Source: Rotaria sp. Silwood1
Lineage: Eukaryota > Rotifera > Eurotatoria > Philodinida > Philodinidae
Direction: 5' to 3'
Assembly (NCBI GenBank): GCA_905250075.1
Contig: CAJNOP010000207.1
Coordinates: forward strand, 146,459-210,458
Length of the DNA stretch: 64,000 nt
Of this stretch, positions 24,918 to 34,989 are shown piece by piece. How positions within the stretch are numbered: the first letter of the stretch is position 1; each line of letters starts with the position of its first letter. The translations under genes and the position numbers were made by a program. The notes beneath the pieces are model-generated. The model searched no databases. It was not told the origin of the DNA and saw nothing but the letters and a program-made list of their open reading frames with translations.

Positions 24918-25043
24918 TTAAAGTCTATCCAAATCATCTGCTAATTCATCGTAGTGGAAATCGAAATCACTCATATCGCTCTCTTCATTGGCAAGTGAAC
25001 TACGTGAGTCATCGTCAAGTTCATCGTTTTTAAAAGATTTCAT
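24918..25043 (-). CDS. Short acidic open frame, possible last exon of an unidentified gene
   Basis: Read on the minus strand from ATG 25043, 41 codons give MKSFKNDELDDDSRSSLANE, then SDMSDFDFHYDELADDLDRL and a stop. The Asp/Ser-rich composition, with no runs of AT-derived Lys/Asn/Ile/Phe, is unlike random frames in this DNA. The ATG is directly preceded by CTTCACAG, a possible splice acceptor, so this may be a 3' exon. No upstream exon could be joined: the sequence beyond becomes a dispersed repeat. Function unknown. Confidence 0.3.
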   Translation of the reverse strand: MKSFKNDELDDDSRSSLANEESDMSDFDFHYDELADDLDRL

Positions 25044-25126
25044 CTGTGAAGTTTCAAATACAAATAAAATTGATAAATAAAATATTGATGTAACTTAACT
25101 TCTTTTCAAAAAATAGCGATGTATTC

Positions 25127-25590
25127 CCTCGACTGTAGGGAGAATCATATGAAACAAAATGCGTTTGTCTGTCTGCCTATCTGTTTGTGGGATGTCAAAG
25201 AAAACAATTTTTTTCGAAATTCTTCTTTTTAAGTCGAAATAGACTTTTTCAGAAAAGATGAACTTTTTCCAAAGCCTATGAAATTTTTGTGAAAAAAGTT
25301 TTTCCCTTTTCTGTAGGAAAGAATCTTCCATTTAAAAAATGTATACATGTTTGTCTATCCTAGTCGATCAAAAACGAGCTTTTTTATTCATCGGATTTTC
25401 GACTATTCTGCTTAAACTTTGTTGTAGGTTTTTCGGTTCCAGGAATCCAAATCCAAGGTCAGATTTTTAATCGAAGCTTTTATTGGTCGAGAGAATGACC
25501 AATGAGAAGGTAGCTTTTCAATTCATTGGCTTTTTTCGCAAGCTGATGAAACTTTGCCATAGGTTTTCAGGATCGAGGAGTGTTTATTGA
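25127..25590. repeat. Copy of a dispersed non-coding repeat (CCCTCGACTGTAGG family)
   Basis: It begins ATTCCCTCGACTGTAGGGAG, then AATCATATGAAACAAAATG. The same start occurs at 48261 (ATTCCCTCGACTGTAGGAAG, then GGTCATATGAAA). Later words GGTTCCAGGAATCCAAATCC (25437) and GAAACTTTGCCATAGGTTTT (25551) resemble words near 48390 and 52590. The right end could not be fixed here. Frames inside it are incidental. Confidence 0.5.
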
Positions 25591-25599
25591 AGATTCAAT

Positions 25600-25735
25600 G
25601 TGGCGAGGCGTGAGTATGGATGTGAATGTGGATGTTGATGAGTTTGTGGATTTGGGTGTCGGTTCGTGAATGAGTTTGCGTCTAGGTATTGATAATAAAA
25701 ATGCACGGACATGTACACTCCACCCACCCTCATCT
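25600..25735. repeat. Very degenerate telomere-like hairpin
   Basis: A G-rich run of GTGAGTATGGATGTGAATGTGG type (about 25611-25662) is followed by CACTCCACCCACCCTCATC at about 25717-25735. It shows the same order as the cleaner hairpins but with many substitutions. Confidence 0.35.
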
Positions 25736-25917
25736 GACTTCCCGTTAGTCAAAAAATCCATCAATCAGAAACGCTATTTTCTGTTTTTTTTTCTTTTCAG
25801 AGATTTCGTTATAATTTTCCGATGCTTGATACGTGCCAAATTGTCGAACTTGAATTTCTATTGACTGAAATGTCGCTGTTTGAATTCTGTTTTAGAATAC
25901 AGAGATACTCACAGGAC

Positions 25918-26586
25918 GGGTGGGTGTTAGGGAACTGCAAAATCACTTTTTTTAGTCCCGGTCCCGGTCATATATTTTTTTTTAGTCCCGGTCCCGGTCC
26001 CGGTCAAATTTTTTTCCAGTCCCGGTCCCGGTCCCGGTCTTTGACATTGGCTTCATTCCTAAAATCGAACAATTTTTTAACGATCTATGTACTTTTATGA
26101 ATACATTAAATTGACATGAATAATTTTGATTCGTTAACATTACGAGAATTGTTTTTATATCCAGTGTTAAAGTGAAAGAATTTCATTGAAAACTCGAATA
26201 AATAAAAATAACCATTGAATTTTGTTAAAAATTCTCATGTTCTTCGTAGTAGTCATCTACTCATTTCTCTCTTCTCTTATATCTACTGCTCTAGCTAAGG
26301 GATTTATTATCGAATTGATTATTTATACTGAGTCGCCATTACTATTGTCAAAAAAATAAAATAAATGGCGACACATTGCATAAAAAACTGACCGGGACCA
26401 GTATGCAAAATTTTTAGTCCCGGTCCCGGTCCCGGTCCCGGTCCCGCAAAAAAGTCAAAATTTGGTCCCGGTCCCGGTCCCGGTCCCGCCGGGACCGGGA
26501 CCGGGACCACTTTGCAGCTCCCTAGTGGGTGTGGGTGTTGATGCTCTCGATACTCACGCCCTCACCCCACACCCACACCCACACCC
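25918..26586. repeat. Telomere-like hairpin interrupted by an inserted element
   Basis: The G-rich arm is split. GGGTGGGTGT lies at 25918-25927 and GTGGGTGTGGGTGTTG resumes at 26525. The C-rich arm (CACGCCCTCACCCCACACCC and more ACACCC units) ends at 26586. Removing the TA-flanked element at 25930-26522 restores one continuous G-rich arm. Confidence 0.65.
25930..26522. mobile_element. 593-bp inverted-repeat element with subterminal GGTCCC arrays, inserted in a telomere-like tract
   Basis: The ends are GGGAACTGCAAAATCAC and ACTTTGCAGCTCCC, an inverted pair, and TA flanks both sides (25928-25929, 26523-26524). Inside each end are tandem GGTCCC hexamers: about ten units in three blocks at 25956-26039 on the left. 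On the right, blocks at 26414-26446 and 26463-26490 are followed by the inverted GGGACC units at 26490-26508. The central 350 bp is AT-rich and non-coding. The frames encoding Gly-Pro runs are translation of the hexamer and not genes. TA duplication suggests Tc1/mariner or a related superfamily. Confidence 0.65.
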
Positions 26587-26589
26587 TAA

Positions 26590-28262
26590 TTCTTAAATTG
26601 AAATGTAGATGGATACAGTTTTCATCTTTTTTCAAAATTTTCACTATTTGTGACATCGAATATATCGGTTTCAAAAGAGCCAAAACACCTACCCCCCGAA
26701 AATCCTTGATTTTTTTTTTTCAGAAGGCATTACTTTGAAAAGATATTAAACAAATGGAAGAAATGAAGAAGGACGAATTATACCATGTGGCATGGTTATG
26801 GGATTTTTTTCTCTTTTTCAGTAAAGCACTTATGACATTTTAAGTGATCTTACGTTAGCTTGAACGAACGAAATTTTAATTGGAAGATGGGTATCGAGAG
26901 AACTTTATGAAGGCTAATACTGATAGCTAAGTAGAATCTTGAGAACAAACTTAACATATTTCTTAATCGATAATCTACTAGAGAACCGGTTCAACTAGGA
27001 ACATAAATTAGGTTCTCTTCGTCTTGAAAAATGTGTAAAACGGGAGGTACTTTGAAATGATCAAGATTTAGAGATGTTTTTCTGAATCAGAGAAAAGAAC
27101 CATCTGTTACACATCCTTATGGTTACAATTGAATGCATAAATCAAGCTTATATGTTTATCCATGACAAGCAAAACTTTTATTATATTGAGTTGCTAAAAA
27201 AGAGAGCTTCTATTACAGAAATGCCTTCTTCCCTCTCAATAGCAATATATGTGAATTATGGCCGTTTCACGCTATTTCCAGTTATATTTTAGCTTTTAAA
27301 CACAAGCCTCCAACAGTGTCAAAGGTACTTATTCTGATGATTTCTTCTAAAAAAAAATTTCAGCTAAGTAGAAAGCAATGACTTCTCTTATCAGAACATG
27401 ACTTTTATCAATATACATTTTGATATTGTATGTTAAATAAATAATACTTTCTTTCAAAACTCATTCAGATGTCTGATTCTCGAGTGTATGCAATCATAAT
27501 AACTGACCAAGTTATTTCTATAGTATGAATATTCTTTTTCTCAATTATGAATATTGGTTAGAACAATCTGTTAGTTTCAAATAGCATTGAACAGCTTGAG
27601 AGCGTTCTCTAAATTAAGAGCGAAGCCTTGCTTCCACTAAATATGCATGCCACTCGCTTTTATTTTTCTCACACAAACATATATCCTTAAAAAAAAAATA
27701 AGAAACTATTTGTCGATGGTTATTTTCTATGGTCTCTTTCAAAGTATTCTCTTGTGCGTTTCTTTATACCGACAACTTTCTCTATCATTTTATTTCACCG
27801 CATTAAAGACAGGTATTCACAATGAATTAAAATGGAGCTCCGTTTCAGTTTACAATACATTTGCTGAACATTGTTTTCCGAGTTTTTAATCAAACTGCAA
27901 CAAGTCGAATAGACAAGAGTTTCTTTACTTAATGACATCTCAAACATACTAGCATATAAAATATAGGAGCCTTTCAAATATCAATAAGTGCAGACATATG
28001 GAATTATCTTTACTTCCATTGTTCAATTATTGCTATTGAGTGCAATTGCAAATGATTCGCTGAGTTTGACAAGTAGTTCGCATAGAGAATGAACAATGCT
28101 GACTCACAAGCAATTAGCGTTCTATCTCGCAAACTTATTTGAACGTGTTTTTTAATAGTTACATTTGTCGTTTTCTCAAATATACTGAGTCATAAATGAT
28201 GTTATGCATAGATTCACAAATTCCATATCATCGTGTAAAATATCATCAACGATCAGTGATCT
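26590..28262. other. Intergenic DNA, no gene seen
   Basis: Short frames at 27647-27889 (plus) and 27795-27977 (minus) overlap each other. They lack domains or intron continuity and are not called. No repeat beyond simple A/T runs was noticed. Confidence 0.45.
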
Positions 28263-30911
28263 ATGGAAACAACGATAGTTTCTGTCAAGTACGTCTTTAT
28301 CTTGTTTCATATCTCAACTTTATTTTCTATTATTTTGCATAGAACTGAAATAATCAAAAGAAAGGTACTAGTTATCATTGGTGTAATCATTGGTTCAATC
28401 CTTATAAATGCAGGGATCCTTTCATATGTTTTCTTGCATCGAAATCGGAAATCAGACTTCAACAGTATGTATACACTCATATATCCAACTAATTCTCAAA
28501 ATGGAATAAAGTCGACAGGTTGTATATGATGGGCGAAAATTCTCTCGTGTCTATTTTTTTTGTTCGACCTAATAATTTCACGACTAAAACAACAAGGGAG
28601 AGGAGTTTTGGTGAAATAGCAAAGAGTATACGATTTTTTCTTCATTTAACGAATGAATTCATTTGCCGTTGTCAGTCATGATTCTATAATATTGTATTTA
28701 CCTGAATATATGTCGTTGTCAATTAGAGTCAGAATCTCAAGAACAAAAACTTCGAACTTGCATAAATGTCATCAGTCTTTTCTAAGCTTTTTGCAATAGG
28801 CTCCAAAATGTTGTACTTATGAAGTCCTTGCAAATCCGACATTGGTATTGGAAATCATTGTCTGGTGATGAACATGACGGATATTATATAAATTTTTCTA
28901 TTTTTTCTTTTTTTTTGTGAATGTAAACAAGAGCATCACTTGCATAAGCGTTCTAGCCAGAGGTGATAATCATAGAATGTTACTTTGCATACACGACTAA
29001 AATCATGAACAGCTGGAAATTATGCACACCAGATTATAATATAAAACCATCAGTATGTCGCATGTTTTAGGAGCAACAACAGGGACAAAAGCAGCCACAA
29101 TAACGACGACGACGACGACGACAAGTATTACATCGACCACGACGGCTACAAAAAGTCAGTAGAAACAATGAGCTTCGAGAAGACATCAGACTATAATGCT
29201 AAAGAGTTGCATAGTATGACTCTTTCAATATATTTGAAGTAACTCATAGAATATAATCAGTAGTAGCATTTTTTATGCAACGTTCATCAGAAACAGCAGC
29301 GGCAGTATTCCTACCTGACTATCTGTATTAGTTGAAGAAGACATTCAACATGAGAGAAAGAAGCAGAGTTACTGATTAGCTATGAAGCATTGATGTTATT
29401 ACTTCTCAAGGCGCCCAAAAATCTTGCTTTTGATTCTAAGATCGACTCAATGGAAACGATAAATATAGTCAGTATATAAAATGCACTGGTTTGATTCAAT
29501 ATATCATTTTGAAATACACATTTCAATCTCACTTCGATAAGATGTTAATCATAAAAGAGTCAGAGACTGTACAAATCTCATTTCAAAACAAAAAGACTCA
29601 TAATACATCAAACTTTGTTACTAATAAATGAACAATACAAAACCTTATGAAAGGAATATTAGTTTAAAAATTTACAATTACATCAGTAAGAAAAAAATTC
29701 AGTGCATTTAATTCGTTTTAAGAAGACGTTCGGAACATTATTTCGATACTCTAAACAAATATTGAAAATGAAATAATAGCATTTACAGCAGTTTATCTAG
29801 ATCTACAATAATCGAGTTGCATCTCTGATGCGTATCTAGTTAATCATAAAAAAATCTTTAATGTCTAGATAGCATCTTCATCAATCTGGCATTCAGTCAA
29901 CAGTATTCATATAGAATACCAAATGTCACATATGGAGTTGTCATCGGCGATTTCAATCATGACAACTGCATGGATCTGACTGTTTTCAGTTACTTTGAAA
30001 ATTGTTTCTACGTTTTTCTTTGCTATGCAAATGGAAGCTTCGAATCACCAAAAACGTTTATGACTCAGAATAATCCAAGGGTAGGTGCCGTGAGTGACTT
30101 CAATGGAGACAGTCATGAAGATATAGCTGTTGTTCACCAAGGCAACGACAGTGTCGGTGTTTCACTTGGTCTTGGTGATGGTACTTTCCTTCCGCAAAAA
30201 AATTTTGCAGTTGGTTATTTTCCATCTTCGGTTTGTGTCGAAGATTTTAATGGTGACCGACATTTCGATTTGTTGGTAGTCAACTTAGGTATTAGTACTA
30301 TTAGCATTCTTCTCGGTGATGGCACTGGTAGTTTTGCGTCTCAAAAGTATTTTGCCACCAACCCTTATCCTGAACTAGCTGCTGTAGCTGATTTCAACCA
30401 CGATAATCGATTGGACTTCGCTACTTCCAGCTATGGTACTGGTAATGTTGATATATATCAAGGAGTTGGTAATGGTAATTTCCGTATGTTAGCTACCAAT
30501 CACGTTGGTGGTAATCCGTTCGGGCTGGCTTTGGGCGATCTGAATGGTGACGATAAAACAGATATAGTAGTTTCAAATTGTGGTAATCTTACGATCAGTG
30601 TTTTACTCGGCAACGGTAACGGTACTTTTCAAGCATCAGAGTACTACATGGTCGGCTTCTGTTCAATGAGTCTCGCAATTGGTGACTTGAATGGTGATAC
30701 TTACTTAGATGTCGTTGTTCCCAATTACTTCGAGAATTATTTTCTTGTACTTCTCGGTGATGGAACCGGGGCTTTCTTCATATCATCACGTATTTTTACA
30801 TATGGCTATCCCACATCAGTAGTTCTGTATGACTTCGACGATAATGGAAGACTGGATATAGTTTTAGGTCATGCCTCGGGATTCGCATCGGTATTTATGA
30901 ACGAATCTTAA
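28263..30911 (+). CDS. Membrane-anchored FG-GAP (VCBS-type) seven-bladed propeller protein, three exons
   Basis: Exons at 28263-28464, 29071-29154 and 29869-30911 total 1,329 bp with matching phase-1 junctions (GTATGT..TTTTAG and GTCAGT..GTCTAG), predicting 442 residues. Exon 1 gives a transmembrane helix (VLVIIGVIIGSILINAGILS). Exon 2 is a Thr-rich linker from an ACG run. Exon 3 holds seven FG-GAP repeats with Ca-binding loops such as DFNHDNCMD, DFNGDSHED, DFNGDRHFD, DFNHDNRLD, DLNGDDKTD, DLNGDTYLD and DFDDNGRLD. Seven repeats make one complete beta-propeller, as in integrin alpha heads. The protein is probably a type II surface adhesin or sensor; the ligand is unknown. The 5' exons are less certain: introns of 606 and 714 bp are long next to the 50-60 bp ones elsewhere. 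The propeller exon itself is secure. Confidence 0.65.
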
Positions 30912-31225
30912 TAGATTGTTTGCATGGAACTTTAATAGACTCATTCATATACTCACATTAACAATCATCTGCACCAAGACCTAGACACTACCCGCGCGAT
31001 TAATATAATTGATTATCTGTTGCAAATATTCAATGATTTGAAACATTGAGTGGTGTGTCAGTAGCTACCACTCCGAACATAACAGATTTTATTCCTAATG
31101 ATCAACAAAAACATGGCTTTCCTCATATAAGGATTCCATTTAGCTTTCTAAAAAACGCGAAAGCATACAAACCGTAAAGTGTTTCATGTGCAATATCTAT
31201 AATATATTTCATTCTGTCATAGAAG

Positions 31226-31361
31226 GATGTATGTGTGGGTATGGGTGTGGGTGTGGGTGGGTGGGGTGTGGATGTAGTTGTAGGGTGTAGGTGTGAGTGG
31301 TGTGGATGCGGATATTGTCTTTATTTTCTAGCACAGTCAGACACACCTACACTCACACCCC
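31226..31361. repeat. Telomere-like hairpin between a propeller gene and a pseudogene
   Basis: A long G-rich arm (GGATGTATGTGTGGGTATGG and further units to about 31310) is followed by a spacer of about 33 bp and the C-rich arm CACACCTACACTCACACCCC. The G-rich arm is much longer than the C-rich arm. Confidence 0.6.
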
Positions 31362-31372
31362 GCAACGAAGAC

Positions 31373-31745
31373 ACCAATGTGCTGATGAATATACAAGACT
31401 CACCATCTATTCAAGACCTCCCCACAGATAATTTGGAAATATTTACTTTGATTTGGTGCAATCATAGTATTCATTCAGACTTAGTAATTCATTAATTATA
31501 TTTAAAATTACGTCAAGTGATTAATTATCTCAAAATGTTTGACAGTATTAATGAATGTTAAAAATATATTCAAGAAACAAGTAATGAAGATAATAGAATG
31601 ATTTTAATTGTTGATAATAGCTATGGTCAACAACTTGTACCCATGGTTCATGACTTGCAGACATTATTGGCTATTTATATTTATTATTCAAATGTAGAGA
31701 AAGCGGAAGAATGGTCAAAATAGTTTAACAAGGTAGGATAAATAC
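31373..31745 (+). pseudogene. Fragment of the bdelloid ART-associated N-terminal module
   Basis: In one frame the sequence reads DNLEIFTLIWCNHSIHSDL, then a stop. It continues with KLRQVINYLKMFDSINEC, a second stop, YIQETSNEDNRMILIVDNSY, GQQLVPMVHDLQTLLAIYIY, YSNVEKAEEWSK, a stop and FNKV. I recognise this pattern (LExFTLIW, LRxxINxLxxF, IVLIVSG, VPxIHxLxQ, IYVYC, EEWAK) as the module preceding ADP-ribosyltransferase/TPR domains in a large bdelloid family. That is from memory, not a search. Three stops, and no downstream catalytic domain, make it a dead fragment of roughly 120 codons. Confidence 0.55.
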
Positions 31746-33791
31746 ATGGCTTAAATAATGCAAAACACTATTACCATGTTCTATCACTATTATCAACATA
31801 TGCTGTAAAGACTTTTCACTCCTTTGCAAATATCTGGAAAACGGAAAGATATAATAGGGCAATATTTCTTCTGTCGAAAAGAAAACTTAGTGACATATAT
31901 TTGAACACAAAACTCATTGATTCGAAACTCAACAATTGTTCTTTCATTTTCGATATAATGCCTCGATCACAATATTTTGACAACTTGTTTCATTAGAACT
32001 TATCAATCTATTATTGTTTTGATTTTGTCACACATTCTGAGAGGATGCAGTCCCTCCATACTATAGGAGACATTTGGAAAATTTTGTCAATTCCAATAAA
32101 CCGATGTTATGAGACTATATACTATAACATCATAGAGATTGTGCTGTTGTATCTTTCTAAAGAAAACACTATCGTTTTGGATAATAAAGCACCGAATTTT
32201 AGTTATTTTTTTTGAAAACAAAACGTTTTTCATCAGAAGATTATAAAAAAATTGTTTTGTTTTTGATCTGAAAATGGATAGCAAAAAAACGTTTCGCGAA
32301 TTCCAGAACAATAGAAAAAATATGGTTATCGTTTCGCAAAGTTGCCACCAGTTCACTAAAATATGTCTCTCATTGTGTTTTTTTCAAAAACTTCTATCCA
32401 AAGAATTCATTGGTGACCTCCGTATAGAAATTAGTTTCATAGCTTTGTGATACGAGAATAGTGTTTTCTTCAAGTAGTGATGGATTCCAATTGGTTTCTT
32501 ATTTTCTTATATATGGGTAAGATCAATTGTTACTACAGTCGATGATTTGAGGGTGTGGGTGTGGGTGTGAATTAGATAGTTCGCCGTTCCACGACAACGC
32601 TGTTTCTGTCTTGGCGGGACTTCATCAGGTGGATCACTTAATATTATATCTACTAGATAGTAATTCATTTCAATTATATGAAACATAGGAAATAGTCAAA
32701 TTGTTCAATTAGCGTGTCTTCGAAAAGGTATTTGGGGAACAAATAAAACATTTGGAAGAATAGTTACTTTTCAAAATTAATTCCTCTTTTATTTTATTCA
32801 AGCGTTAGATTTTATTTTTATATTCGAGCTTTTTATATTTTATTTTGAAAAAATAAATAAAAAAAAAGATTATTTATTCTTGCTTATTTAACTTAATTTA
32901 ACAAAAATATGCATTAAGAAAACAAAACAGAAATTCTTTTTTTTGAATTGAATAGTTATATTTTATATTTACTCGTTAGAAATTGATTCTCATTTAATTT
33001 CGTCGAAGAAAATCTTCATATTAACGAAAAGAATATATATTATTTTATTAATATATCAAATCAATTCAATAAAAATAAGTTACAATTTTTTTGTCATATT
33101 GTCTTTGTCTAAAACATGATATTTAATGTCCTGTTATATAAACTAAGATCAATTTTTATTTACAGAAAAAACTCTAGAAAATCTTATGTATTTTATTCTC
33201 GATTGATATTGTCTCGCATGTATAGGAATGTTGCAAAACCATAAAAAGTCACTTAAACTTCGAGTAACGATATTATTCTAAAATCTGAATGAGTTTCATA
33301 AACTGAAGATAATTTGATAATAAGATATATTTCTATTCGTTGAATAATTATTCAATTGATATTAAATTCGATAAATTAATACTATTATAGATATGAATAA
33401 NNNNNNNNNNNNNNNNNNNNNNNNNNNNNNNNNNNNNNNNNNNNNNNNNNNNNNNNNNNNNNNNNNNNNNNNNNNNNNNNNNNNNNNNNNNNNNNNNNNN
33501 AGTTAATCAAATAAAGAAAATGAATTTGGTAAATAAACAAATAAATATAGTCATTTATGATAGAAGAAACTTTATCAATAGAAATTAAGATGAGAAGAAA
33601 ATAACAACCGATTATATTATATATGGAATAATCAGATTTATTGATTTAATATCAATATGATATATTTTAAACGTAAATCGAATGAAGAATAGATTATCTT
33701 GGTTATTTTTAAAATTTAATTAAATAAAACAATTATTTTAAGTAAACATTCGAGGAATAAAACATTGAAAATATTTATCAATATTTCATAA
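31746..33791. other. AT-rich intergenic DNA with an assembly gap
   Basis: No gene was recognised. A single-arm telomere-like tract GGGTGTGGGTGTGGGTGT lies at 32551-32568 without a complementary arm. An 89-codon minus frame (32087-32356) has Phe/Ile/Lys-rich AT-driven composition and is not called. Confidence 0.5.
33401..33500. other. Assembly gap (100 N)
   Basis: One hundred undetermined bases, a standard scaffold gap of unknown true length. It lies about 290 bp left of the Helitron 3' terminus. Confidence 0.98.
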
Positions 33792-34517
33792 CTAGCGAGA
33801 ACCCGTGACATACTGCATGGTTTTTTTTTTCATCGAAAGCAAGTTTTTCGTGAGAATCAGAGGATTATCAGGGATACAATAGAAATCTTCATTTCCGTCC
33901 TATCAAAACAATGTATTATCATAGTTTTCATTATATTTTCAAACAACACATTTACAAAATTTCTTTGAAAACAATGTTTTTAGTTTTATGTCTTTCACTG
34001 TTTTTTTTTCTTCTTTGATGACTTCATATCTTGACAGACGTTAGAGAGCGAACTCTTGAAAAAGCAATGTATAGTTGTCCATGGCTTAAAACTGATTGTG
34101 GTAAAAGTAGTTCTAATCGATCAAAGGTCTGTCCTTGTGATTTGTTGATTGTCATAGCAAATGAGAGTCGAATAGACAATTGATGTCTACGTAATTTAAA
34201 AGGCAAAAATGGATCAGACGGTGTTAAAGTAATTCTTGGTATTAGAACTCGGTTTCCTTTGTTAGATTCAGTTGCCCCTTCACAATCAATCGGGTGATAT
34301 TGTAAACGGTGTACAATGAACCGAATTCCATTGCATAGACTTTAATTAACATCGAAATTGCGAAGAAGCATAACAATTGCACCAATCTTTAGATTAAGTT
34401 TATGAGAAGGCATTTCTGATGGTGCAATATTCTAGAATCTTTAACACTTAATCTTTGACCCTTAACCTTTCACCTGGCATAGACAGACAAGCAGACACTG
34501 AACATTATATATATAGA
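33792..34517 (-). mobile_element. Internally deleted Helitron with both termini
   Basis: On the minus strand the element begins TCTATATATATAATG after an A (34517 downwards). It ends CACGGGTTCTCGCTAG at 33792 followed by T. A 5' TC, a 3' CTRR (here CTAG) and insertion between A and T are the Helitron hallmarks. The GTCACGGGTT preceding CTAG resembles a decayed subterminal hairpin. At 726 bp it retains only the C-terminal part of the Pif1-type helicase, so the Rep domain and most of the helicase are deleted. Confidence 0.65.
33952..34445 (-). pseudogene. C-terminal fragment of a Pif1-family Helitron helicase
   Basis: Minus-strand reading gives SEMPSHKLNLKIGAIVMLLR, then a TAA near 34342. It continues with NGIRFIVHRLQYHPI, RVLIPRITL, PFKLRRHQLSIRLSFAMTIN and KSQGQTFDRLELLLP. 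HGQLYIAFSRVRSLTSVKI follows, then TGA at 34021-34023, a short tail and TKNIVFKEIL ending at TAA 33952. The AMTINKSQGQT and YIAFSRVRS blocks are the last conserved motifs of the helicase that Helitrons use to unwind DNA in rolling-circle transposition. The N-terminal Walker motifs are absent and two internal stops are present. Confidence 0.8.
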
Positions 34518-34699
34518 TTAATATATAACAATTTATTTATTTTCATGTCGTTTTATTGTTGTTATTCTTAATTAAAAAGCAACTAATCAAACAAAGAATT
34601 TATTTCTTGTTTACAATTTAATTTAAAGTTAAATATGTTTTTTTGTAAAATCGACAAAAATAAATTTGAATGAATATTGTTAAATAAAATTGAATACTA

Positions 34700-34719
34700 A
34701 ATATATATATATATATATA
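34700..34719. repeat. (AT)n microsatellite
   Basis: Ten AT dinucleotides. Similar short TA or GA runs occur at 40499-40525 (TA followed by TG), 46831-46852 (GA) and 49030-49050 (TA). Confidence 0.8.
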
Positions 34720-34926
34720 AGTAAAGTCATATAAAAGATAATATATATTAGATTTTATTCATCGAATACCTTGGCCTTGTCAACAATTAGCTATTTATAT
34801 AAATATTGAAGATTAAGATAGAATAATCTATCATCACAATGATATAGATTATCTCTTTTATTATATTTATTAACGAAAACCTTGAAGATGATTTATTATA
34901 GATAGAAATAACCTTATTTATTCTCT

Positions 34927-34936
34927 TATATAAAGA
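34927..34936 (+). promoter_or_regulatory. Candidate TATA box for the acidic secreted-protein gene
   Basis: TATATAAAGA lies 54 nt before the ATG at 34990, a plausible core-promoter spacing. In such AT-rich DNA a match can arise by chance. Confidence 0.3.
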
Positions 34937-34989
34937 CGAATGAAGATAAATAAAAAGAATAAGAGTTTATCATTGATATAGAAAAAAAA

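Noticed and set aside
25822-26510. Gly-Pro-rich frames on both strands
   Set aside because: Translation of the GGTCCC hexamer arrays inside the inserted element.
26319-26738. CRISPR-like or satellite array
   Set aside because: Hexamer repeats without unique spacers of constant length; the organism is clearly eukaryotic.
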